A DNA stretch of 38,267 nucleotides from Bacteroidota bacterium (GTDB lineage Bacteria; Bacteroidota; Bacteroidia; Flavobacteriales_D; Crocinitomicaceae). This document shows, piece after piece, positions 7,457 through 15,526 of the stretch. The number at the start of each line of letters is the position of its first letter. Positions within the stretch are counted from its first letter, which is position 1. The stretch covers positions 1 through 38,267 of the forward strand of contig JAJRQQ010000018.1 of the NCBI GenBank assembly GCA_024280155.1. Direction: 5' to 3'. A program made the position numbers and the translations under genes. Under the pieces are notes generated by a model, which searched no databases, had not been told where the DNA came from, and was given only the letters and a program-made list of their open reading frames with translations.

Positions 7457-8281
7457 TTAAATTTGATTTCGAAGTTCGTAATTTATTTCTTTAATTTTCT
7501 TAGATAATTTTTTGTCATCTTTTTCGGAGAATAAAAAATCTTTGGAGATTGGTTCACCAACAATAAATTGAAAGTGTTTCCCATGTTGCTTGAAAAGTTC
7601 GTTGGATAAGTATAGCATTTCAATATTTGCTTTAATTCCCAAGAATTCTCTAAAATTAGATAGTCGATAGAAAAAATTGGATAATTCCCCATCGATATGA
7701 ATCGGAATAATGGTACGGTCAAATTCTTTGGAATAAGTTACGAAAGTTTTTTTCCAAAGTAAATCCTTAACAATACCTTTCTTCTTACGGCTCACCATTC
7801 CTGCAGGGAAAATACAAACAGCATTGTCTGATTGGAACAATGTTTTTACTTTTTGCCGAATGGATGATTTTTTGTCCTTTCCGTGCTTGTCAATTCCCAT
7901 GAAAAACGGTTGCATTGCTTCAAGGTTCATTAATAAATCATTTACGATAAATTTTAAATCGGGTCGTTGCTTTCTCAATGCGTCAATAAGGATAATTGCA
8001 TCCATCCCACCGAGAGGATGATTCATAACTAAAGTGATTTTTCCATTTTTTGGAATGTTTTCAATGTTTTTTACAGTATAAGAAATGTCTAAGTATTTCT
8101 TTACCGCCTCACACCATTCAAATCCTTCTTTGTCTTTGTTTTTTTCAATAAATTCATTGATGTCCTTTTGATGAAGGATGTGTTTCAAGTAGCGAATAAC
8201 AAAACGAGGAAGCCATTTTAAGACTTTTTCATTCTTACTCGCGATGAGTTTTTCCATATCGATTAATTTCTTTTTTTCCAT
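7457..8281 (-). CDS. glsA: PlsC-like O-acyltransferase of amino-acid lipid synthesis (GlsA/OlsA-like)
   Basis: This 274-residue LPLAT-family acyltransferase carries the HX4D catalytic motif NHPLGGMD (H88, D94) and a downstream FPAGMVSRKKKG segment (the usual FPEG block). By homology with GlsA/OlsA it would esterify the hydroxyl of the N-acyl amino acid made by the adjacent gene, giving a diacylated aminolipid. A generic 1-acylglycerol-3-phosphate acyltransferase is the alternative, but the 1-nt spacing to the GlsB-like gene favours the aminolipid role. There are two near start codons: the upstream ATG was kept, and the ATG eight codons later (MEKLIASK) is equally plausible. It is membrane-associated. 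Confidence 0.78.
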   Translation of the reverse strand: MEKKKLIDMEKLIASKNEKVLKWLPRFVIRYLKHILHQKDINEFIEKNKDKEGFEWCEAVKKYLDISYTVKNIENIPKNGKITLVMNHPLGGMDAIILIDALRKQRPDLKFIVNDLLMNLEAMQPFFMGIDKHGKDKKSSIRQKVKTLFQSDNAVCIFPAGMVSRKKKGIVKDLLWKKTFVTYSKEFDRTIIPIHIDGELSNFFYRLSNFREFLGIKANIEMLYLSNELFKQHGKHFQFIVGEPISKDFLFSEKDDKKLSKKIKEINYELRNQI

Positions 8282-8362
8282 TGATAATCCAATTTACTTC
8301 AAATCCTGTTTACGAGGACTATTTATTTTATTTTTTTTCCACATTGAATTCTTCTTAACTTA

Positions 8363-8383
8363 CTTTCTAGTTATTCTAGAAAG
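8363..8383. repeat. Inverted repeat in the glsA/aminotransferase divergent spacer
   Basis: CTTTCTAG (8363-8370) and CTAGAAAG (8376-8383) are perfect inverted arms around TTATT. The element lies in the 191-nt divergent spacer, about 35 nt upstream of the aminotransferase promoter, and has no T-run. It is a candidate operator for a dimeric regulator. This is inference only. Confidence 0.45.
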
Positions 8384-8415
8384 GATTTGCGAATGAGAAT
8401 AAAAAAACGATTTTT

Positions 8416-8448
8416 TTGTATGCACTTTCTTACTTTATTGTAAATTTG
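8416..8448 (+). promoter_or_regulatory. Promoter before the aminotransferase
   Basis: TTG (8416-8418), a 22-nt spacer and TAAATTTG (8441-8448) fit the Bacteroidota consensus. This placement puts the transcription start near 8453, so codons upstream of 8473 would not be translated. It therefore supports the ATG at 8473 as the aminotransferase start. Confidence 0.6.
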
Positions 8449-8472
8449 TTTAAAATAGCTGAAGCAATAATT

Positions 8473-9666
8473 ATGATACAATTATCAGATCGCTTAAATG
8501 CGATGGAAGAGTCTGCAACAATTGCAATGTCTCGAAAGAGTAGAGAGTTAAAAGCACAAGGAATTGATGTAATTTCTTTAAGTTTAGGTGAACCTGATTT
8601 TCATACACCTGAGTTTATTAAAGAAGCTGCTAATCAAGCATTGGTAGACAATTACACAACCTACACACCTGTCCCAGGTTACGATGATTTGAGGGAGTCA
8701 ATTTCTGCTAAATTCCTGAGAGATAATAATTTAAAATACGATAAAGATCAGATTGTAGTTTCTACAGGAGCAAAACAGTCGATTGCGAATGTTGTACTGA
8801 GTATTGTGAATAATGGTGATGAGGTTTTAATTCCTGCTCCATTTTGGGTTTCTTACATTGAAATTGTAAAAGTTGCAGAAGGAACACCTGTTATTGTTAA
8901 TGCTGGGATTGAAAGTGATTTTAAAATTACACCAGAGCAATTAGAACAATCCATAACTCCTAGAACAAAAATGATGATTTTCTCGACTCCCTGCAATCCA
9001 ACAGGTTCGGTTTATAGTCGAGAAGAGTTACGTGCATTGGCCGATGTTATAGTAAAACACCCTAATCTTGTCGTAATTTGCGATGAAATATATGAGCACA
9101 TTAACTTTACAGATGCTAAAGCTAGTTTAGCTGAGTTTGACGATGTGTATGAGCAAGTAGTTACTGTAAACGGTGTTTCAAAAGCTTGGGCAATGACAGG
9201 TTGGAGGTTAGGTTATATTGGAGCGAGTAAGCAAATTGCAAGTGCTTGTTCTAAGGTACAAGGACAATTTACTTCTGCTCCTAGTTCAATCAGTCAACGT
9301 GCGGCTAAAGCTGCTGTAGATGCTGATCCTATTGTTTTGAAAGATATGATTTCTGCTTTTAAAAGTAGAAGAGAATTGGTGTTGAATGCACTTCGAGAAA
9401 TTGATGGAGTTCAAGTGAATGTACCAGAAGGTGCATTTTATGTTTTTCCGGATGTTTCTTCATTTTATGGAAAATCTTTCAACGGTACGGTGATTAAAGA
9501 TGGAAATGAATTGACAATGTATCTTTTAAATGAAGCCAATGTTGCTTTAGTTACAGGGGAAGCTTTTGGAGATAAAGACTGTATTCGGATTTCTTATGCG
9601 GCATCAGAAGAAACTTTGACTGAAGCAATGAAGCGTGTGAAAAATGCACTTGAAAAACTAAAATAA
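8473..9666 (+). CDS. PLP-dependent class I aminotransferase (aspartate aminotransferase-like)
   Basis: This 397-residue fold-type I aminotransferase is of the I-gamma AspC/AspB kind, transferring the amino group of aspartate or a similar amino acid to 2-oxoglutarate. PLP-site residues are visible: N175 in TPCNPTG, D204 and Y207 in ICDEIYEH, the Schiff-base K237 in GVSKAWAMTGWRLGYIG, and the N-terminal SLGEPDFHTP motif (37-46). The frame is open further upstream, but the extra 19 residues are unlike the family and overlap the promoter, so I start at MIQLSDRL. The stop overlaps the next start by one base. Exact substrate (aspartate versus others) is not settled by sequence. Confidence 0.9.
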   Translation: MIQLSDRLNAMEESATIAMSRKSRELKAQGIDVISLSLGEPDFHTPEFIKEAANQALVDNYTTYTPVPGYDDLRESISAKFLRDNNLKYDKDQIVVSTGAKQSIANVVLSIVNNGDEVLIPAPFWVSYIEIVKVAEGTPVIVNAGIESDFKITPEQLEQSITPRTKMMIFSTPCNPTGSVYSREELRALADVIVKHPNLVVICDEIYEHINFTDAKASLAEFDDVYEQVVTVNGVSKAWAMTGWRLGYIGASKQIASACSKVQGQFTSAPSSISQRAAKAAVDADPIVLKDMISAFKSRRELVLNALREIDGVQVNVPEGAFYVFPDVSSFYGKSFNGTVIKDGNELTMYLLNEANVALVTGEAFGDKDCIRISYAASEETLTEAMKRVKNALEKLK

Positions 9667-10655
9667 TGAACGTAGAAGCACTATTCTCTTCTTTTTCTCA
9701 AAAACGCATTATTGTTCTCGGTGATGTGATGATTGACGCATACCTCAGAGGGACGGTCACACGAGTTAGTCCAGAAGCACCGGTGCCGATTATTGAATTG
9801 AGCAAAAGTGAAGATCGTTTAGGAGGGGCTGCAAACGTTGCGTTAAATCTACTGGAACTAGGAGCAACACCGATTCTTTGTGCTGTTATTGGAGAAGATG
9901 ATGGAGCGAAAAAGTTTGATAACTTACTTAGAGAACGAGGTCTTTCTTCAGAAGGAATTGTGAACGATGGAAATCGAAAAACGACGATTAAAACAAGGAT
10001 TATTGGAAATAATCAACACCTGCTTCGAATTGATGAAGAAGAAACAGGATTTATTTCTGAAAGCCAAGAAGATGCAATTATTCTTCGTGTGAAAAAATTA
10101 ATCGATGAAGGTGTTGATGCTTTGATTATTGAAGATTATAACAAAGGATTATTATCTGAACGTGTGATTGTAGAAACGATAAAATTAGCAAATGCTAAGA
10201 ATGTTATTGTTACTGTTGATCCCAAAAAAGAAAATTTCTTTGCTTTTAAAAATGTCACCCTATTTAAGCCAAATTTAAAAGAATTAAAAGAAGGGTTGAA
10301 TGTAGAATTTGATTTCGAAAAAAATCCAACAGCTTTTGAAGATGCTATTCTTCGGATGGAAGAACGGTTGAACAATAAAATGAGCTTTGTTACACTTTCT
10401 GAACATGGTGTTTTCATTAAAGACGCATCAGGCAAACATTATTTGCCAGCACATGTTCGTAATATAGCAGATGTAAGTGGAGCTGGAGATACTGTGATTT
10501 CTGTTGCAACACTCTGTTTAACGGCAGGACTTTCACCGAAATTGGTCGCAGAAATAGCAAACCTGTCTGGAGGATTGGTTTGTGAATTTAGTGGTGTTAT
10601 CCCAATTGATAAAGAATTATTGATGAATGAAGTGAAACAAATCATCGAAGAATGA
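9666..10655 (+). CDS. rfaE1: D-glycero-beta-D-manno-heptose-7-phosphate kinase (RfaE/HldE domain I)
   Basis: This 329-residue PfkB/ribokinase-family kinase matches the kinase half of HldE, which phosphorylates D-glycero-D-manno-heptose 7-phosphate on the way to ADP-heptose for lipopolysaccharide. Visible features are the N-terminal VLGDVMIDAYLRG motif, VSPEAPVP (34-41), the sugar-binding RLGGAANVALN (51-61) and the C-terminal anion-hole motif DVSGAGDTV with catalytic base D275. The C-terminal nucleotidyltransferase half of HldE is missing, so it is a stand-alone kinase. It could also be a related sugar kinase, though VSPEAPVP is characteristic of RfaE. It overlaps its neighbours on both sides by 1 and 4 nt. 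Confidence 0.87.
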   Translation: MNVEALFSSFSQKRIIVLGDVMIDAYLRGTVTRVSPEAPVPIIELSKSEDRLGGAANVALNLLELGATPILCAVIGEDDGAKKFDNLLRERGLSSEGIVNDGNRKTTIKTRIIGNNQHLLRIDEEETGFISESQEDAIILRVKKLIDEGVDALIIEDYNKGLLSERVIVETIKLANAKNVIVTVDPKKENFFAFKNVTLFKPNLKELKEGLNVEFDFEKNPTAFEDAILRMEERLNNKMSFVTLSEHGVFIKDASGKHYLPAHVRNIADVSGAGDTVISVATLCLTAGLSPKLVAEIANLSGGLVCEFSGVIPIDKELLMNEVKQIIEE

Positions 10656-12482
10656 CAATCAAAGAGATTCGAGAAAGTATCAATATTCGTATCTACGATA
10701 AGAAAAAAAAGGTTCTTGCGGGATTAACAATTTTGAATATTATAGTTTCATTGATTGCGTTATCAACCTTGGTATATTACTATGGCTATGAATTGACAAT
10801 AGAGCAAAAGGAGTTTAGTTTTTCAATTCTTGAAGCAAGTTTTGTCTTTTATATTTTTCGTTTTTTTGTGAAATTGTTTTTTGATTTCCATCCTCCTACA
10901 TTTATTAAAGACAACTGGTTTGAAGCATCTGTAATTCTTCTTCTTTTGGTTGAAGGGATTTCGTATAATTTCTTCGGAAGGATGATTATTGAACCCTTGT
11001 TTATCTACATTGGATTCAAAGATTTTGGAGCTTTTTCCATGGTCTTTATTCAAATATTCATCTTCGTTTTAATGTTGAACGGCATCTTTAAGCAAAGAAA
11101 TTATAGACCTTGGATGAAAATTCATCCCGGTTGGTTGTTTACAATTTCGATTGCAATGATGACCTTGGTAGGAGGTTTACTTTTAATGTTGCCCGAAATG
11201 TCAATCTATGAGAATGGAATGAGTTTTATTGACTCCCTTTTCCTTTCGATGTCTTCCGTGAGTGTTACAGGGCTCTCTACGGTAGATTTAGCTTCTGACT
11301 TTACATTTAAAGGACAAATGATTGTCCTGATTTTAATAAAACTTGGTGGATTGAATACAATTGCTTTTGGAGCATTGATGTTAATTGTTGCCAAATTTGG
11401 TGTGGGAATTAAATACCATGAAGTCATTGAGGATTTTGTAAATAAAGATTCGATTCTTAAAGCAAATTCTATGCTTCTTAAAAATTGTACTATGGGCTAC
11501 AACAATTGAGGTATTAGGAATTGTAGCATTGTTTATTGGTTTTGGAAATGAAGGAGTTTTTGCAGATACAGGAAATCGATTTTATCAAGCTGTTTTTCAT
11601 GGGGTTTCAGGATTTAATAATGCAGGACTTTCTATTCTAGAAGGAGGAATGATGCATCCAGATGTAATCAACAATACATTTGTGCATACTGTAATTATGA
11701 TTTTATTTTTCTTCGGTGGTTTTGGTATGATATACATGTTTGATTTGTTTGAAATTAAACGTTTAAGAGAAAGAATGAGAAAACCATGGAAAACCATTGA
11801 GTTTGGAACAAAAATTTCCCTTTACTTTACCCTTGGGTTATTGTTCTTTGGAGCACTGGTATTTATCATCTTTGAATGGAATAATGGATTGAGTGATGGA
11901 AGCGTCACGGATGCTGTAATAAAAGCATTGTTTGAATCAATGACAACGAGGAATGCAGGGTTTAATGTAGTCGATACTTCAGCTTTAACTCTTCCTGTAA
12001 TGATTGTTTTCTTATTTCTCATGTTTATTGGTGCATCTTCTGGTTCTGCCGGAGGTGGTATTCGAACATCTACTTTTGCAATCATGTGGGCATCATTAAT
12101 TTCAACAGTAAAAGGAAGAAAACATACCGAATTATTCAAGCGAACGATCACGAACGATACTATTTTGAAAGCCTATGCTATTTTCTTGTTTTTTGTGATA
12201 GGAAATGTGTTCGGAACTTTTGCCTTAGTAATTACAGAACAAGATCTAATCGCTTCAGGGCAGTATGATTTTATGGACATTGTCTTTGAACATGTCTCCG
12301 CAGCAAGTACAGTAGGGCTATCTACCGGGTTAACTGCTGATTTAAGTGTTGGAGGAAAGATTATACTCATCATAGCCATGTTTATTGGTCGTGTAGGAAC
12401 GTTAACATTGGCATACCTTGTCGGTAAGAAAGTTATTAGTAGAAATTATAAATACCCAGAAGGCCATACAATGGTCGGTTAA
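10652..12482 (+). pseudogene. trkH: TrkH-family potassium uptake protein, interrupted by a frameshift
   Basis: A TrkH/KtrB-type K+ channel subunit is encoded in two frames, 10652-11509 and roughly 11485-12482. Deleting one A from the run at 11480-11484 restores a continuous protein of about 609 residues reading ...SMLLKIVLWATTIEVLG.... All four selectivity-filter P-loops are readable: SVTGLST, NNAGLS, RNAGFN and STVGLS. The frameshift falls between the first and second loops, so a truncated product could not be a channel. The N-terminal 150 residues add extra membrane helices before the core, as in several Bacteroidota homologues. No TrkA/KtrA gating partner lies in the window. It may be a true mutation or a consensus error. 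It overlaps the kinase gene by 4 nt. Confidence 0.88.
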
Positions 12483-12486
12483 GAGA

Positions 12487-13221
12487 ATGGAAAAATCAAA
12501 AGTGGTAAAACCATACAATAAGAAAGAGACTTCGAAGAAAGAAGAAGTTGCAGAAATGTTTAACAATATCTCGAAAAAATATGATTTTTTGAATCACTTC
12601 CTTTCAATGGGGATTGATAAATTATGGAGAAAAAAAGCGATTAAAATTCTTGGAGAAGTACAGCCGAAAAGAATTTTAGATATTGCTACAGGAACTGGGG
12701 ATTTTGCTCTAGCAGCATTGAAATTGAACCCAACAGAAGTGGTTGGTGTTGATATTTCTCAAGGAATGCTTGATGTAGGAATTGAGAAAATGAAAAAGAA
12801 AGGGGTCGACAACATCATCAAAATGAAATTGGGAGATTCTGAAAAATTACCTTTCGAAGATGCTTCGTTTGATGCTTTTACGGTTGGGTTTGGTGTTCGG
12901 AACTATGAGAATCTTGAAAAAGGTCTTGGTGATATGTTGCGTATTCTCAAGAATGATGGAAAAGCCGTAATTTTAGAGTTTTCAAAACCAAAAAGCTTTC
13001 CAGTAAAACAAGTTTTTGGTCTGTATTCTAAAAGAATTATTCCTTTTTTAGGAAAAACAATTTCGAAAGATAAAAGAGCGTATGCGTATTTGCCCGAATC
13101 AGTTGAAGCATTTCCAGAAGGGCAAGAATTTATGGATATCATGTCTAAAGTTGGATACAAAAACGTGAAAGCGATTCGTGTATCTGGTGGAATAGCAACA
13201 ATTTATTCAGGAGTAAAATAA
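12487..13221 (+). CDS. ubiE: Demethylmenaquinone methyltransferase (UbiE/MenG)
   Basis: This 244-residue SAM-dependent methyltransferase catalyses C-methylation of demethylmenaquinone, the last step of menaquinone synthesis, which is the quinone expected in Bacteroidota. Typical features are [20 protein letters not shown], the SAM-binding [25 protein letters not shown], the [26 protein letters not shown] region and the C-terminal [17 protein letters not shown]. The frame is open upstream into trkH, but MEKSKVV is the natural start, only 4 nt past the trkH stop. PorT follows, an order I associate with other flavobacteria. Confidence 0.94.
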   Translation: MEKSKVVKPYNKKETSKKEEVAEMFNNISKKYDFLNHFLSMGIDKLWRKKAIKILGEVQPKRILDIATGTGDFALAALKLNPTEVVGVDISQGMLDVGIEKMKKKGVDNIIKMKLGDSEKLPFEDASFDAFTVGFGVRNYENLEKGLGDMLRILKNDGKAVILEFSKPKSFPVKQVFGLYSKRIIPFLGKTISKDKRAYAYLPESVEAFPEGQEFMDIMSKVGYKNVKAIRVSGGIATIYSGVK

Positions 13222-13253
13222 CAATAAGCTAGTAATATTAACGTTCTGCATCT

Positions 13254-13961
13254 ATGAAATTTATTTCCGTCGTATTTATCTTGTTTGCTTTCTCTGCTTT
13301 CAGCCAGCGAGAAAAACCGAAAAATTATAGACGATTTGATGAAAAAACAATCCATTTTGGGTTTATGCTAGGTGCTAATACTTCTAATTTTACGGTTTAC
13401 CAGAAAGTTAACGCTTACAGTGATTATGGCTTGAAATCTTTAACAGCAAGATCTTCACCTGGTGGCCAAGTTGGCATTGTTACAACCTTAAAATTAGGAA
13501 CACCAGTAGTGCGATTACGATTGATTCCAACGCTTTCTTTTCAAGAAAGAGTTTTAAATTATCAATTTGATACGCTCATGACAAATGGTCCAGAGTTTAA
13601 TGAAGAACGAATAAACTCAACCAACATTGATTTTCCATTGATGTTTCAATTTCGAACATTAAGAGTGAATAATTTTGCAGCTTACGTTTTAGTTGGTGCG
13701 CAATATTCCATTGATTTACAATCTCAAGAGGATGCAAGTCAGGATTTTAATGATCCATTTATAAAAATTCGTAAATACGATTATCAAGGACAATTAGGGA
13801 TAGGTGTCGAATTTTTTGCCCCTTATTTCAAATTTGGAATGGAAGTGAAATATTCTCAAAGTTTTAGAAATTCTTTTGTTCCAGAAAATACATTCATCGC
13901 AAGCCCGATTGATAAATTATACAATAAAACATGGTGGTTTTCAATCATCTTTGAAGGATAA
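13254..13961 (+). CDS. porT: PorT/SprT-like type IX secretion outer-membrane barrel protein
   Basis: This 235-residue protein has a signal peptide (residues 1-17, ending SAFSQ) and a beta-barrel body ending in an aromatic strand (WWFSIIFEG). PorT is an outer-membrane-associated component required for type IX secretion and gliding in species studied. Family-like segments are TIHFGFMLGANTSNF, LRLIPTLSFQER, NIDFPLMFQFRTLR and the late LGIGVEFFAPYFKFGMEVKYSQSF. Placement directly after ubiE strengthens the assignment. It would support export of the two T9SS-sorted proteins in this window. A generic PorT-family barrel is the alternative. Confidence 0.85.
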   Translation: MKFISVVFILFAFSAFSQREKPKNYRRFDEKTIHFGFMLGANTSNFTVYQKVNAYSDYGLKSLTARSSPGGQVGIVTTLKLGTPVVRLRLIPTLSFQERVLNYQFDTLMTNGPEFNEERINSTNIDFPLMFQFRTLRVNNFAAYVLVGAQYSIDLQSQEDASQDFNDPFIKIRKYDYQGQLGIGVEFFAPYFKFGMEVKYSQSFRNSFVPENTFIASPIDKLYNKTWWFSIIFEG

Positions 13962-15526
13962 TGATAACAACAATTCAATTTCAGGTAACACCTGAACAAG
14001 CAAAAGACGATGCGTTTTTAAAGCTTAAAATTCGAAAAGAATTAAAATTAAAATCAAATGATTTTACATTTCAATGGCGAAAACGCTCTCTTGATGCACG
14101 TCAACGTAAAATAAAGATGAATTGTACTTTCAATGTAGGGACATAAGGAGAGGACTTGCCTAAAATTAATGAAAGTTTTCAACCCAAGAATGAATTGAAT
14201 GGCGAAGTTGGAATTGTTGGTTTCGGTCCTGCGGGAATGTTTGCAGCATTGAGAGCACTTGAGTTGGGTTTAAAACCAATCATTTTCGAACGAGGAAAAG
14301 ATGTTCGTTCTAGAAGAAGAGATTTAGCTATTCTCAATAAAGAGTCTATCGTTAATCCAGAATCAAATTATTGTATTGGAGAAGGTGGAGCAGGAACTTA
14401 TTCTGATGGTAAGTTATATACTCGCTCGAAAAAAAGAGGAGATGTGCAACGTACATTGGAGTGGTTTGTTCAATTCGGAGCAGAAGATGATATCCTCGTA
14501 GATGCTCACCCTCATATCGGAACCAATAAGTTGCCCCAAATTATTGTAGCCATGCGAGAAGCCATTCTTGAAAATGGTGGCGAGGTTCATTTTGAGTCTA
14601 AAATTACCGATTTCTTTTCAGAGAATGGTAAAATCACAGGACTAGAGATAAACGGCAAGGAAAAAAGAAACTTTGAGAATGTAATTCTAGCAACTGGGCA
14701 TTCTGCTCGAGATATTTTTGATTTAATTCATAAAAAAGGTTGGCAGTTGAATGCGAAATCTTTTGCTCTTGGAGTAAGAATTGAGCATCCACAAGAATTG
14801 ATCGATAAAATTCAATACCACGGACGAGTGAATGATGATTTTATTCCACCGGCATCTTATAGTTTGGTAACCCAAGTGAATGGTCGAGGAGTGTATTCTT
14901 TTTGTATGTGTCCAGGAGGAATTGTTGCACCATGTGCAACGGCTGAAGGCGAAGTAGTAACAAATGGTTGGTCTCCTTCGAAAAGAAATAATCCTTTTGC
15001 GAATTCAGGAATTGTAGTCAGTATATCTCCCGATGATTTAGAAGATAAAAGTCCGTTTGCTTGTTTGAATTTTCAGAAAGAAGTGGAGCAAAAATGCTGG
15101 GAAATGGCTGGAAAAGAACAAAAAGTCCCTGCACAAAGATTGTTGGATTTTATTGAAGGAAAACAATCGAAAGATCTACCAATAAGTTCTTACCAACCAG
15201 GAATGACTTCTCTAGATTTGAATGAAGTATTACCAAAGATTATTTCAGATAATTTAAAAGAAGCCTTTTTGTCTTTTGGTGAAAAAATGAAAGATTTTAT
15301 GACAAATGAAGCGGTTATTCATGCGCCAGAATCAAGAACATCTTCTCCGATACAAGTTCCAAGAGGAAAAGATTTGCAGCATCCAGATGTAAAAGGATTG
15401 TATCCTTGTGCAGAGGGTGCAGGTTATGCAGGAGGTATTATTTCTGCCGCTATTGATGGAATGAAATGTGTGGATGAGATTGTGAAAAAAGAATATTTTT
15501 ATTATTTTTACAAAAAAAACAGATAA
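13961..15526 (+). pseudogene. FAD-dependent dehydrogenase (COG2509-like), interrupted by in-frame TAA
   Basis: A 521-codon reading frame is broken by one TAA at 14144-14146, with no frame change. The first 61 codons match the N-terminal domain of the uncharacterised FAD-dependent dehydrogenases (PEQAKDD...RKRSLDARQRKIK). The remainder is the FAD part, with the Rossmann motif VGFGPAGMFAA, an acidic FERGKDVRSRRR, PESNYCIGEGGAGTYSDGKLYTRSKKRG, DAHPHIGTNKLP and a C-terminal CAEGAGYAGGIISAAIDG. The only ATG near the second part lies inside the FAD motif, so a separate downstream gene would need the TTG at 14156. Substrate unknown in the family. The start overlaps the porT stop by one base. Mutation, readthrough or consensus error are possible. 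Confidence 0.82.

Noticed and set aside
8416-8472. Longer N-terminus for the aminotransferase
   Set aside because: The extra residues are unlike the family and overlap a consensus promoter.
11480-11484. Programmed ribosomal frameshift in trkH
   Set aside because: The run is short, there is no typical slippery heptamer or downstream structure, and TrkH is not known to use frameshifting. An error or mutation is simpler.
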